DNA from: Gramella sp. MAR_2010_147
Lineage (GTDB): Bacteria; Bacteroidota; Bacteroidia; Flavobacteriales; Flavobacteriaceae
Direction of reading: 5' to 3'
Length of the DNA stretch: 64,000 bases
Assembly (NCBI RefSeq): GCF_900105135.1
Contig: NZ_LT629741.1
Location: forward strand, 1 to 64,000
Shown: positions 45,843 through 55,589 of the stretch, one piece after another
Layout of the letters: the number at the start of each line of letters is the position of its first letter
How positions within the stretch are numbered: the first letter of the stretch is position 1
The notes under the pieces: generated by a model
Told to the model about the DNA's origin: nothing
Databases searched by the model: none
The model's input: the letters and a program-made list of their open reading frames with translations, nothing else
Position numbers and translations under genes: made by a program

Positions 45843-46409
45843 ATGAAAAATCTAAGATTTTTAACTGTTTTAAGTATGTTCCTATTTATTGGGACAATTG
45901 CAATTGGTCAAAACGGAATGGCTGAAACAAAAATGGTAGGAGGAGCAGAAATGTATCCATCAAAAAATATTGTTGAGAATGCTGTGAATTCTAAAGATCA
46001 CACCACTCTGGTTGCCGCGGTAAAGGCTGCTGAGCTTGTTGATATTCTTAAGAGTGATGGCCCGTTTACTGTCTTTGCACCAAAGAATTCAGCATTTGAA
46101 GCACTTCCAGCAGGAACGGTTGAATCTTTACTGAAAATGGAAAATAAGAAGAAATTGCAAGCTGTTCTAACGTATCATGTGCTAGCTGGAGATTATAAAG
46201 CTGCAGATATTGTTGCTGCAATTAAAAAAGGTAACGGGAAAGCTTCTTTCAAGACTGTAAACGGAGGAGAAGTATGGGCAATGCTTGATGGTGATAAGGT
46301 AAAACTTAAAGGAGCATCTGGAAATGTTGCTACGGTAACTGTCGCAGATGTAAATCAATCAAATGGAGTGATCCACGTGATAGATACAGTTTTATTGCCT
46401 GCAATGTAA
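45843..46409 (+). CDS. Fasciclin (FAS1) domain protein, secreted
   Basis: 188 residues with a signal peptide (LTVLSMFLFIGTIAIGQ). One FAS1 domain spans about 45-188: KDHTTLVAAVKAAELVDIL, the H1 box GPFTVFAPKNSAFEALP, YHVLAGDY, and the H2 box NGVIHVIDTVLLP. Such proteins mediate adhesion or surface interactions; no lipid anchor is seen. Confidence 0.92.
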   Translation: MKNLRFLTVLSMFLFIGTIAIGQNGMAETKMVGGAEMYPSKNIVENAVNSKDHTTLVAAVKAAELVDILKSDGPFTVFAPKNSAFEALPAGTVESLLKMENKKKLQAVLTYHVLAGDYKAADIVAAIKKGNGKASFKTVNGGEVWAMLDGDKVKLKGASGNVATVTVADVNQSNGVIHVIDTVLLPAM

Positions 46410-46432
46410 TAACAATTGTGAATAGAATTTAG

Positions 46433-46457
46433 AAAAAGCGGCTACAGGCCGCTTTTT
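46433..46457 (+). terminator. Terminator of the fasciclin gene
   Basis: AAAAAGCGGC (46433-46442) / GCCGCTTTTT (46448-46457) with a 5-base loop, 23 bases after the stop. Confidence 0.9.
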
Positions 46458-46545
46458 GCGTTAAATAAACGTCAAATTAACGCCAGGCCTTTTGTGGTTC
46501 AAAGCTTTGAGGTTATTTTGTTTCAACTAAATAATTTTTAATGCT

Positions 46546-47124
46546 ATGAAATTTTTAAAAATCAATCTTTTATTTCTTGCAACCATCCTACTGGCTTCAT
46601 GTGGATCCAGTGGTCCCACGGCTAAAGATGACGTTAAGAAATTAAAATCTTATGATTCTTACGCGTATCTGCCAAATAAGGATACTATTATTAGCAGAGA
46701 TTACGATAATACTGCGATTAATGAAACCATCCTACAAACTATCAATGCAAATATGAGGGAGAATGGATTTCGTATGGATAAACTTCAAGCGGATGTATTG
46801 GTGCATGTTCACCCAATGTTTGATGAAAAAGTGGCCGTAAATGCTAATCCGGTCTATACCAATTATCCTTATTATCGTCCTGGTTTTTATATTGGTCCAT
46901 ATTATAAGGATGTAGCCTATGATAATTATTTCACGATCCAAAGAATTAATGGTCCGCGTGTAAGCCAAATTCCATATAAGGAGCGCTCTATTGTAATTGA
47001 TTTTATAGATAGAAGATCTAATGAAATTTTATGGAGAGGAACTTCAGATGAAACTATTGGGACTAATAGACTTCAACGTGATATCAGGGAATATATAGAT
47101 GATATATTTAGAGAACTTTATTAA
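46546..47124 (+). CDS. DUF4136 lipoprotein
   Basis: 192 residues. Lipobox ILLASC with Cys19. The DUF4136 domain follows with KLKSYDSYAYLPNKDT near the start and SIVIDFIDRRSNEILWRGTSDETI near the end, where most members end in a periodic helix. Tyr-rich centre (VYTNYPYYRPGFYIGPYYKD). The family is membrane-anchored with unknown role. Confidence 0.85.
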   Translation: MKFLKINLLFLATILLASCGSSGPTAKDDVKKLKSYDSYAYLPNKDTIISRDYDNTAINETILQTINANMRENGFRMDKLQADVLVHVHPMFDEKVAVNANPVYTNYPYYRPGFYIGPYYKDVAYDNYFTIQRINGPRVSQIPYKERSIVIDFIDRRSNEILWRGTSDETIGTNRLQRDIREYIDDIFRELY

Positions 47125-47147
47125 GTTTATTCGAAACTCTTAAAAGC

Positions 47148-47182
47148 GAAACCCCGTTACCAAAGTAGCGGGGTTTCTTTTT
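47148..47182 (+). terminator. Terminator between the DUF4136 gene and pheT
   Basis: GAAACCCCG (47148-47156) / CGGGGTTTC (47169-47177) with a T run to 47182; mainly serves the plus-strand lipoprotein gene. Confidence 0.85.
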
Positions 47183-47235
47183 TACAGTTTCAAGCTGAGG
47201 TATAAAACAAAATTTCGGTTTTAAGGAATACTGAA

Positions 47236-49662
47236 TTATCTCAATTCAGCTTCCAGCTCTTTTTCAAATCTATGCTGAAGTTTTTTCATCATTTTATCTA
47301 CCTGCTTATCGGTAAGCGTCTTGTTTTCATCCTGAAACACAAAACTTACGGCATAGCTCTTTTTGCCTTCCGGAAGATTCTTACCTTCATAAACATCGAA
47401 TAGATTTATGTCTTTCAATAATTTCTTTTCCGTTTGAGTTGCGATCTGCTCAATTTCATCATAGCTAACAGACTGATCAAGCAAGAGCGCGAAATCCCTC
47501 CTTACACTTGGATATTTTGGAATAGGAGAGAAGTTCTTTTTTTGCTGTTTAGTAGTTTCAATTACTTCATCCCAGTTAAAATCGGCAAAAATCACTTCCT
47601 GATCGATATCAAACTTTTTCAGAATTGATTTTTTAACGACTCCAAATTCAACGAGTTTTGCTTTTTTACTGCTTAATTGCAGTCCTTCAGAAAACACATC
47701 GCTTTTTACAGCCTTGCTTTTCAGGTCCTTGATGCCAAGTTTTTCAAAGACCGCATTGATGGCTCCTTTCAAAAAGAAAAAGTTACCATTTCCTGCAATA
47801 CTATTCCATCTTTCTATAGTTCTTTCACCTGTAATAAAAAGAGAAAGATGCTTGTTTTCTTCCCTTCCGCTTACATAAGAATGATAGGTTTTTCCGAATT
47901 CGAAGATCTTTATACTGCTCCTTTTTCGGTTAATATTATAACTAATCGCTTCCAGTCCGGAAAATAACATACTTTGTCTTAGCACAGAAAGATCCTGACT
48001 TAGAGGATTGAGCATTTCAACCTGATATTCATCCTTTAGTTCTTCACTTAGCTTATTGTATTTTGCCGTAGTTAGTGAATTTGCCATAGTCTCATAGAAT
48101 CCCTGTCCAATGAGCTGACCCGCAATTAAATTCTGAATTTTATAATCTTCAAATTTGGAGGAATTGGCAACAGAAAGACTAAGCTTATCTCCAAATTTAA
48201 TGTTATTATAACCGTAAACCCGAAGAATCTCCTCAATAACATCAGATTCGCGTTGAACGTCTACTCTATAAGAAGGAATTGTAAGTCCCATTCCTGTTTC
48301 AGTGACATTATTTACCCGAATTTCCAGAGAAGCAAGTATAGATTTTATCGTCTCCTCTTCCAGATTTTCACCAATAAGTTTATTAACCTTTTCAAAGGTT
48401 AGAAACACCTGGAAATCTTCAATTTTCTTAAAATAAAGATCATCAATATCACTGGTTATTTCACCACCTGCAATTTCCTTAATAAGCAAGGCTGCCCGTT
48501 TAAGGGCAAATTCTACGGCATTAATATCTATTCCTCTTTCAAATCTGAATGAAGCATCTGTATTTATTGCATGTCTTTTTGCTGTTTTACGAACGCTAAC
48601 CGGATTAAAGTAGGCACTTTCTAAAAATACCTGAGTAGTATTTTCTGTAACACCGCTACCAATTCCACCGAAAACCCCGGCAATACAAAGAGGTTTTTCT
48701 GCATCACAGATCATAAGATCTTCTTCATGCAATTCTCTTTCAATATCATCCAGCGTAGTAAATTTTGTCCCTGCTTTAAGAGTTTTTACATTGATCTCGT
48801 TACCTGCAATTTTACCAGCATCAAAAGCGTGAAGTGGCTGCCCAAGTTCATGCATCACGAAATTGGTAGCATCTACCACATTGTTTTTTGGCGTAAGACC
48901 AATTGCTTTTAACCTGTTTTGAAGCCATTTTGGAGATTCACCTACTTTAATTTCAGATAGGGTAACACCACAATATCTTGGCGCCAGGTTAGAATCTTCA
49001 ACTTTAATCTGAATCTTTAGGCTGCGACTATCTACATGAAAACTGCTTACTGGCGGCGTGATTAATTCCAAATGCTTACCCATTTGCTGATAACCTGCCT
49101 TTAGATCTCTGGCAACACCCCAATGGCTCATAGCATCGGCCCTGTTTGGTGTTAATCCAATTTCAAAAACATCATCATTTTCAACTTCAAAGATACTGGC
49201 AACCTGTGTGCCTGGAACCAATTCATTATCCATGATCATGATCCCTTCATGACTTTGTCCCAGCCCTAATTCTTTTTCAGAGCAAATCATTCCAAAACTT
49301 ACTTCGCCTCGAATCTTTCCTTTCTTGATCTCCCAGGATTCACCTTTTTCATCATAAAGTACAGTTCCAATAGTTGCAACAGGTACTTTTTGTCCGGCTC
49401 CAATATTGGGGGCTCCACAAACTATTTGAACTTCTTCACCATTTCCAATATTCACCTTTGTAAGCTGTAACCTGTCGGCATTTGGATGAGTTTCGCAACT
49501 TAATACGTGGCCCACAACAATACCTTCAAGACCTCCCTTGATACTTTGAAAGTTTGAGATGCCCTCAACTTCAAGACCAAGATCTGTTAATAATTCTCCT
49601 GTTTTTTCAGCTTCTTCAGGTAGTTTAATGAACTGTTTCAGCCAGTTATATGAAATTTTCAT
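47236..49662 (-). CDS. pheT: Phenylalanine-tRNA ligase beta subunit
   Basis: 808 residues. An N-terminal tRNA-binding EMAP-like domain (about 40-155: GIVVGHVLSCETHPNADRLQ), then B3/B4 editing, B5, and a C-terminal anticodon-binding FDX-ACB domain (about 715-808: YPSVRRDFALLLDQSVSYDEI). The alpha subunit pheS is not adjacent, as usual in Bacteroidota. Repeat R4 lies upstream. Confidence 0.96.
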   Translation of the reverse strand: MKISYNWLKQFIKLPEEAEKTGELLTDLGLEVEGISNFQSIKGGLEGIVVGHVLSCETHPNADRLQLTKVNIGNGEEVQIVCGAPNIGAGQKVPVATIGTVLYDEKGESWEIKKGKIRGEVSFGMICSEKELGLGQSHEGIMIMDNELVPGTQVASIFEVENDDVFEIGLTPNRADAMSHWGVARDLKAGYQQMGKHLELITPPVSSFHVDSRSLKIQIKVEDSNLAPRYCGVTLSEIKVGESPKWLQNRLKAIGLTPKNNVVDATNFVMHELGQPLHAFDAGKIAGNEINVKTLKAGTKFTTLDDIERELHEEDLMICDAEKPLCIAGVFGGIGSGVTENTTQVFLESAYFNPVSVRKTAKRHAINTDASFRFERGIDINAVEFALKRAALLIKEIAGGEITSDIDDLYFKKIEDFQVFLTFEKVNKLIGENLEEETIKSILASLEIRVNNVTETGMGLTIPSYRVDVQRESDVIEEILRVYGYNNIKFGDKLSLSVANSSKFEDYKIQNLIAGQLIGQGFYETMANSLTTAKYNKLSEELKDEYQVEMLNPLSQDLSVLRQSMLFSGLEAISYNINRKRSSIKIFEFGKTYHSYVSGREENKHLSLFITGERTIERWNSIAGNGNFFFLKGAINAVFEKLGIKDLKSKAVKSDVFSEGLQLSSKKAKLVEFGVVKKSILKKFDIDQEVIFADFNWDEVIETTKQQKKNFSPIPKYPSVRRDFALLLDQSVSYDEIEQIATQTEKKLLKDINLFDVYEGKNLPEGKKSYAVSFVFQDENKTLTDKQVDKMMKKLQHRFEKELEAELR

Positions 49663-49750
49663 GGATAATCTTTTTCAGGCAGCAAAGATAGTATTACGAA
49701 TGGTTTTGTCATAATCTGAAAAATAATTTTGTCGGCATATTTGTTAATAA

Positions 49751-49877
49751 AAAAGAGACTGTTTAAAAAGTTAAAATTTCGTCTTATGGAATTTCTTTTG
49801 AAGTTAACTCCAAATTTAAATGGAAGCTGAAAACAAGTTCAGCCTGACGAAAAATCATCTTTTTAAACAGCCTTTTT
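49751..49877 (+). repeat. Long imperfect inverted repeat R4
   Basis: Left arm AAAAAGAGACTGTTTAAAAA faces right arm TTTTTAAACAGCCTTTTTC; inward, TTTCGTC faces GACGAAA and an inner GCTGAAAACAAGTTCAGC hairpin-like core is seen. Outer arms match R3 and the core matches R2. It is downstream of the TPR protein gene and upstream of pheT. Confidence 0.7.
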
Positions 49878-49896
49878 CACTTTTGCAGAATTAGTA

Positions 49897-50802
49897 CTAG
49901 CCTTTCTTTTTTAGGTTCATACTTCTCACTTTTTCCCAACCAGAATCGCTGGAATTGTAAGTAACCCATTCTACCTGATCTGATTTTTTCAGGATATCAT
50001 GTTTCACTTCAACTTCTTCATTATTATCATTGGTATACTTTTCAATCATTTCATAATGGTCTGGCTTAACTTCTTTTAATACCATTTTTGAATTATAAAT
50101 ACCGTTTGCCTGATTTCTTCTCATAAAAGCAATATCAAATTCATCGTTTACCGGATCATAGACCATTACTCTTTTACAGCAGGGTTTATCATCTTCATCG
50201 TGATCTACGATCATTATGGAACCACCAGAATCAAAAGTAACATTGTTGGAACCTTTAAAGCTATTCACTTCTTTACCTTTTTGAAAAACCTTAGTCTCAT
50301 TATCCCAGTTACCAATTAGAAAATTGAGTTGCTTATCCTTATTCTCCAGAATTGCCATTTTAGCTTTCCCGGCTTCAATAATAAGATCGTCTTGTTCATG
50401 CTGTTTTTTTTCAGCGATAGCAAGAGATTTCTCAATATATTTTAAGGCATCTTCTTTCTTATCCATTTCTAAAAGAACATCAGAATATGAATCATAGGGA
50501 TTTGCTTCGTCTGGATATTCTTCTATTTGAGCCAGCATTAAAATTTCTGCCGATTTTAAATCCTTATCCTCCTGCATGATACGATATGCCAGAACATTCA
50601 AAGGCTCTGCCATCCCTTCGTAATCCTTATTCGCATTATTCTTCTCGTAAACCTTAAGAACTTCTTTTGCTCCCTTGTCTTTATAAATTTCATAAAGACT
50701 GGAAGCCATGTCGTCTTTAGTGTCGTTTTGAGCAAACAGTGATGAGATAAAACAAATCAACAGTACGCTTAAACCCAATTTAATTCTAGTAGTTGCACTC
50801 AT
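49897..50802 (-). CDS. Secreted TPR-like protein with a lipocalin-like C-terminal domain
   Basis: 301 residues with a signal peptide (GLSVLLICFISSLFAQ). Helical repeats span about 27-150, with a TPR-like pair ANPYDSYSDVLLEMDKKEDALKYIEKSL. The C-terminal half (about 158-298) is a beta-rich domain starting LNFLIGNWDNETKV, like DUF1579-type barrels. CC at 208-209 is the only cysteine pair. Function unknown; a monocistronic minus-strand gene. Confidence 0.7.
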   Translation of the reverse strand: MSATTRIKLGLSVLLICFISSLFAQNDTKDDMASSLYEIYKDKGAKEVLKVYEKNNANKDYEGMAEPLNVLAYRIMQEDKDLKSAEILMLAQIEEYPDEANPYDSYSDVLLEMDKKEDALKYIEKSLAIAEKKQHEQDDLIIEAGKAKMAILENKDKQLNFLIGNWDNETKVFQKGKEVNSFKGSNNVTFDSGGSIMIVDHDEDDKPCCKRVMVYDPVNDEFDIAFMRRNQANGIYNSKMVLKEVKPDHYEMIEKYTNDNNEEVEVKHDILKKSDQVEWVTYNSSDSGWEKVRSMNLKKKG

Positions 50803-51247
50803 AATTTCAGTTTTTATTAATTGATTAGAAATGATTCTTAATAAAATATTGAGGCGAATTTTTGTGGTTAAGAAAAGATAAGGGCCAAATTTTATAGGAT
50901 TGTATGTGTCTTTACGAGTGGGGAGTGAATTAAGTTTTAATTTTTGTAAAGTGATCTTGGCGGTCTACACCTATAAAAAAGAGGAAGCAAAAAGTTTTCT
51001 CTTCCTCTTTCTCTTTGGTTGGAACTTTAATTTCCCCTTTTCAATTATGTTTACAGACTGCTCCATCTTATAGTTTAGATCTTTTATATAGGTCAAGCTA
51101 ATTTGAAAATAGTATTGCCTGGGGAAGCAATACATAGCGTATTAGGTAAGATAAATTTTTCGGATATCTTAAAGATACACAAAAAATTAATTAGCTGGAA
51201 ATCAACAAATAAAAAATAAATGTGATTTTGGGTCAATTACGCTGTAT
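50803..51247. other. 445-base gap without a convincing gene
   Basis: It holds the recG terminator (50974-51010) and the upstream region of the TPR gene. A minus-strand 30-codon ORF over the terminator is the only open frame and is probably chance. I see no RNA gene or repeat here. Confidence 0.5.
50974..51010 (-). terminator. Terminator downstream of recG
   Basis: AAAGAGGAAG (50978-50987) and CTTCCTCTTT (51001-51010) form a 10-bp stem; on the minus strand a T run follows. It lies about 240 bases after the recG stop. Confidence 0.75.
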
Positions 51248-53347
51248 TTAGCTAATATAATTCCAAATGGTTTTATTCTTAACCAACCTGGCATAGGCGT
51301 TTTTAACCATAGTGTTTTTTTCTTCAGAAAGATTGGGGTCTTCTTTAAGGAGTTTGGAAGCATAATTCCTGGCCGATTGTAATATTGAATTGTCCTTCAC
51401 GATATCGGCGATTTTGAGATTTAGAACACCACTTTGCTGTGTTCCCATGAGATCGCCCGGGCCACGAAGTTTTAGATCCACTTCAGCAATTTCAAAACCG
51501 TCATTGGTAAAAGTCATAGTTTCAAGTCTTGTCTTACTATCAGCCGAAAGTTTATGTCCCGTCATTAAAATGCAAAAACTTTGTTCAGCACCACGACCAA
51601 CTCGTCCTCTTAATTGATGCAGCTGGGATAATCCAAACCTTTCGGCACTTTCAATGATCATTACACTGGCATTGGGAACATTTACCCCAACTTCAATAAC
51701 CGTTGTGGCAACCATAATCTGGGTTTCTGCCCTCACAAAACGATCCATTTCATAATCTTTATCGGCGGGTTTCATTTGTCCGTGTACAATGGAAATTTGA
51801 AATTCTGGAAATTCGCGAGCAATACTTTCATAACCATCCATCAGATCTTTATAATCCATTTTTTCAGATTCCTGGATAAGTGGATACACTACATAAACCT
51901 GTCTTCCTTTCTGGATCTCTTCTTTAATAAACCTGAAAACCTTAAGACGATTGCTATCAAATCTATGAACTGTTTTTACCGGTTTTCTTCCCGGCGGCAA
52001 TTCATCAATCACTGAGATATCAAGGTCGCCATATAAGCTCATGGCCAGGGTTCTTGGGATTGGTGTGGCCGTCATCACTAAAATATGTGGTGGAATATGG
52101 TTCTTTTTCCAGAGTTTAGATCGTTGAGCGACTCCAAACCGATGCTGTTCATCAATCACTGCAAGTCCAAGATTCTTAAATTTTACCTTGTCTTCTAATA
52201 AAGCGTGCGTTCCAATTAATATATCAATTTCTCCATTTTCAAGTTTTTCATGAATCTCTCTTCTCTTTGCAGTTTTGGTTGAACCTGTTAAAAGATATAT
52301 CTCAATATCCAGATCTTTACAAAGTTCAACCAGGCCGTTGTAATGTTGAATAGAAAGTATTTCTGTGGGTGCCATTAAACAAGCCTGAAAATCATTATCC
52401 AGTGCAATAAGCATGGACATTAGCGCCACAATAGTCTTTCCTGAACCAACATCGCCCTGTAACAAACGATTCATTTGGGCGCCACTTCCCATATCGCCCC
52501 GTATTTCTTTGATCACTCGCTTTTGTGCCCCGGTAAGATCAAATGGTAAATGCTCCTGATAAAAATTATTAAAATTATCGGCTATTTGTTCAAAATTAAA
52601 ACCTTTGATCTTTTGCTTATGAAGCATATTCTTTCGGAGAAGCTGAAGCTGAATAAAGAACAGCTCTTCAAATTTTAACCTGAACTGAGCTTTAGCTAGT
52701 AATTCCTGATTCTTTGGAAAATGAATATTAAAAAGAGCTTCGGCTTTTGAGATCAGTTTCAGTTCATTGATGAGGTCTGCATTTAGACTTTCAGAAAATT
52801 TCAGGCCGGTTTGTTGCAAAACTTCCTGCATCAGTTTCATGATCACCCGGTTGGTAATTCCTTTTTTTACAAGTAATTCTGTAGAGGGATAAACCGGTTG
52901 CATAGCAGTGCGCAAATTCTTTTTGTAATCTGCCACCAGTTCGATTTCTGGATGCGGCATACTAAAAATTCCATTGTACCAGTTCGTTTTTCCGAAGATC
53001 ACATAAGGAGTATTCAGTTTAAGATTTTCCCTGATCCATTTGTGGCCGCGAAACCAGATGAGTTCCATTTTTCCTGTGTCATCTATAAAATCTGCGACCA
53101 GTCGTTTTCCCCTTTTTTGCTCCACCATTTTAAGATGAACGATCTTCCCGACAACCTGCACCTCAGACGAGTTTCGTTGGAGCTGATTGATCTTGTAAAA
53201 ACCTGTTTTGTCAATATATCTGTTTGGAAAGAAATTGATGAGATCCCTGTAATATTGAATATTGAGTTCTTTCTTTAGAACTTCGGCTCTATTAGGTCCA
53301 ACACCTTTTAGATATTCAATGGGGGTTTGCAACAGATTTTGGATCAT
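51248..53347 (-). CDS. recG: ATP-dependent DNA helicase RecG
   Basis: Regresses stalled replication forks and branch-migrates Holliday junctions. 699 residues. The N-terminal wedge domain (about 10-175) is followed by an SF2 helicase core: Walker A GDVGSGKTIVA, DEQHRFGV (DExH-like), TATPIPRT, and the C-terminal motifs VATTVIEVGVNVPNA and QLRGRVGRG. The RecG-specific TRG motif reads LRGPGDLMGTQQSG. It stands alone and is divergent from the M1 peptidase gene. Confidence 0.96.
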   Translation of the reverse strand: MIQNLLQTPIEYLKGVGPNRAEVLKKELNIQYYRDLINFFPNRYIDKTGFYKINQLQRNSSEVQVVGKIVHLKMVEQKRGKRLVADFIDDTGKMELIWFRGHKWIRENLKLNTPYVIFGKTNWYNGIFSMPHPEIELVADYKKNLRTAMQPVYPSTELLVKKGITNRVIMKLMQEVLQQTGLKFSESLNADLINELKLISKAEALFNIHFPKNQELLAKAQFRLKFEELFFIQLQLLRKNMLHKQKIKGFNFEQIADNFNNFYQEHLPFDLTGAQKRVIKEIRGDMGSGAQMNRLLQGDVGSGKTIVALMSMLIALDNDFQACLMAPTEILSIQHYNGLVELCKDLDIEIYLLTGSTKTAKRREIHEKLENGEIDILIGTHALLEDKVKFKNLGLAVIDEQHRFGVAQRSKLWKKNHIPPHILVMTATPIPRTLAMSLYGDLDISVIDELPPGRKPVKTVHRFDSNRLKVFRFIKEEIQKGRQVYVVYPLIQESEKMDYKDLMDGYESIAREFPEFQISIVHGQMKPADKDYEMDRFVRAETQIMVATTVIEVGVNVPNASVMIIESAERFGLSQLHQLRGRVGRGAEQSFCILMTGHKLSADSKTRLETMTFTNDGFEIAEVDLKLRGPGDLMGTQQSGVLNLKIADIVKDNSILQSARNYASKLLKEDPNLSEEKNTMVKNAYARLVKNKTIWNYIS

Positions 53348-53473
53348 AGAAACGAAGATATTAAAACCGTTTGATTTTTGAACTTCTGCATTGGTGAGAT
53401 GATGTTTAAACTTATATTTCTATGGATTAAAACTCCAATTTTGTATTTTGCAGAAGTTATTCTTCATATCTAC

Positions 53474-55588
53474 ATGCGAAAAATATTTGTTTTCCTGTTC
53501 ATATTTTGTTCAGTTACATTAACGGCTCAGCAATTAGGTTTTTCTCAAACCGAAAAATTCGATTTTAAACATATTGATGCTAATATTAGCATAGTACCTT
53601 CAAAAGCAAAAGTTCTGGGAGAGGTTACCTATACTTTTGATATTCTAGCACAGGAAGACACGCTTTTTATTGATGGAAGAAAGATGCAGTTTTCTGATGT
53701 GATTCTAAATGGAAATACTGCTAATTTTTATTCCGATGAAGAAGGAATTTATATAGTTTCTGATTTTCTTCCAGCAAAAAATAAGAAACTCACTTTAACT
53801 TATACCGCGCATCCAACCTCCGGCATGTATTTTATTAATTGGAATTCTCCGGAAATCTATGCTTCAACAAGACAGGTTTGGACTCAGGGACAGGGGAAAT
53901 ACACTTCAACCTGGCTTCCCAGCTTTGACGATATGACCGAAAAATTAGAATTTGATCTAAGCTATGAGTTTCCTAAAGGCTATGAGCTTATATCAAACGG
54001 ATTACAGAAAAGTGTTGAGCAAATTAATGACAGTACCTTAGTTTGGAAGTTTGACATGGAGAAGCCAATGAGCAGTTATCTGGTTGGAATGGCCGCCGGG
54101 CAGTTTGAGAAACAAAGCATAATATCAGCGAGTGGAGATGAAATTCAGCTTTATTATAATCCTGAAGATTCTTTGATGGCAGAGCCAACTTATAGGTACT
54201 CTTCAGAAATGTTTGATTTTTTGGAAAATGAGATAGGAGTTCCCTATCCCTGGCAAAATTATAAGCAGGTGCCGGTGCTTGATTTTCTACATGGAGGGAT
54301 GGAAAACACAGGGACAACCATTTTTTCCTCGTCCTATTTAACAGATTCTATAGGGTTTAACGATCGCAATTATGTAAATGTAAATGCACATGAACTGGCT
54401 CATCAATGGTTTGGTGACCTGGTTACTGAAACCGAGAGCAGGCATCACTGGTTGCATGAAGGTTTTGCAACCTATTATGCCTTATTAGCCGAAAAAGAGA
54501 TTTTTGGAGAGGATTATTATTACTGGAAATTATATCAAACTGCAGAAAGTCTTAAAGAACTTAGTGACTCTGGTAAAGGGGAGGCTTTATTAAATCCTAA
54601 AGCGAGTTCATTGACTTTTTATCAAAAAGGAGCCTGGGCACTTCATATTTTAAGGGAGAGAGTTGGGGATGAAGCTTTTCGCCAGGGGGTGAAAAACTAC
54701 CTGGAACTCTATAGTTTTAAAAATGTAGTGACCGATAATTTTATTGCTGAAATGGAAACGGCATCGGGTATGGATCTCTCTAATTTTGTAAAGGACTGGC
54801 TGGAACAAGCTGCATTTAAGGCGAACCAATCATTAGAGTCTCTTAAAAATTCTTCATTTATCATCAATTACTTAAATATAGCAGCGCTAAGGGAAACTCC
54901 TTTAGATCAAAAATTTGACTATTTAGAAGATGCCCTGGATTTTCCCGTAAACGACTATATTGGTCAGGAAGCTGTGAATCAACTTGCCGGACTTCAATCA
55001 CAAAAGGTTAATGATCTATATGCAAAGGCTTTTGAGACCAATAATCTCTTTGTGCGTCAGGCAATAGCAAGCACTATGGTTGAGATTCCGGGATCTTTAA
55101 AAGCGAATTTTGAATCTCTTTTAAAAGATGAATCTTATATCACTATAGAGGCAGCACTCTTTAAATTATGGGAACAGTATCCTGAAGACCGAAAAAAATA
55201 TTTAGAACAAACCCGGAATCTGAATGGTTTTTATAATAAGAATATCAGGATGCTCTGGCTAACTTTAAATCTGGTTACCCCTGAATTTGAACCTGAACAT
55301 ACTCAGGAGTATTATGAAGAATTAGCTGGATATACCAAAGAATGGCATCCATTTCAAATAAGAGAGAATGCTTTTAGTTACTTGTATCAGCTTGGCGCAT
55401 TCAATCCTGAAAGTTTAAATAGTTTAATTAAAGGCACCCAACACCATACTTATAGCTTTAGAAATTATAGCAGACAATTGATGAATGAGCTTCTTGGGAA
55501 TGAAGAATATCGTCAGCAATTGGTACAGATAGCTGAAAATATGGATGATAAAGAAACTTCTTACCTGAGATCTAAAATTAATAAATAA
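53474..55588 (+). CDS. M1-family zinc aminopeptidase, secreted
   Basis: 704 residues from the ATG at 53474 (MRKIFVFLFIFCSVTLTAQQ), a signal peptide; upstream in-frame codons from 53378 read as leader. The substrate-binding variant of GAMEN is GGMENTGT. Zinc site HELAHQWFGDL followed by WLHEGFATYYA. The C-terminal part is helical (ERAP-like). Removes N-terminal residues from peptides in the periplasm. One base separates it from the first patatin gene, so they are probably one operon. Confidence 0.92.
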   Translation: MRKIFVFLFIFCSVTLTAQQLGFSQTEKFDFKHIDANISIVPSKAKVLGEVTYTFDILAQEDTLFIDGRKMQFSDVILNGNTANFYSDEEGIYIVSDFLPAKNKKLTLTYTAHPTSGMYFINWNSPEIYASTRQVWTQGQGKYTSTWLPSFDDMTEKLEFDLSYEFPKGYELISNGLQKSVEQINDSTLVWKFDMEKPMSSYLVGMAAGQFEKQSIISASGDEIQLYYNPEDSLMAEPTYRYSSEMFDFLENEIGVPYPWQNYKQVPVLDFLHGGMENTGTTIFSSSYLTDSIGFNDRNYVNVNAHELAHQWFGDLVTETESRHHWLHEGFATYYALLAEKEIFGEDYYYWKLYQTAESLKELSDSGKGEALLNPKASSLTFYQKGAWALHILRERVGDEAFRQGVKNYLELYSFKNVVTDNFIAEMETASGMDLSNFVKDWLEQAAFKANQSLESLKNSSFIINYLNIAALRETPLDQKFDYLEDALDFPVNDYIGQEAVNQLAGLQSQKVNDLYAKAFETNNLFVRQAIASTMVEIPGSLKANFESLLKDESYITIEAALFKLWEQYPEDRKKYLEQTRNLNGFYNKNIRMLWLTLNLVTPEFEPEHTQEYYEELAGYTKEWHPFQIRENAFSYLYQLGAFNPESLNSLIKGTQHHTYSFRNYSRQLMNELLGNEEYRQQLVQIAENMDDKETSYLRSKINK

Positions 55589-55589
55589 T

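Noticed and set aside
50982..51075. Minus-strand ORF of about 30 codons downstream of recG
   Set aside because: It runs through the terminator stem and has a purely Lys/Arg-rich body; most likely chance.
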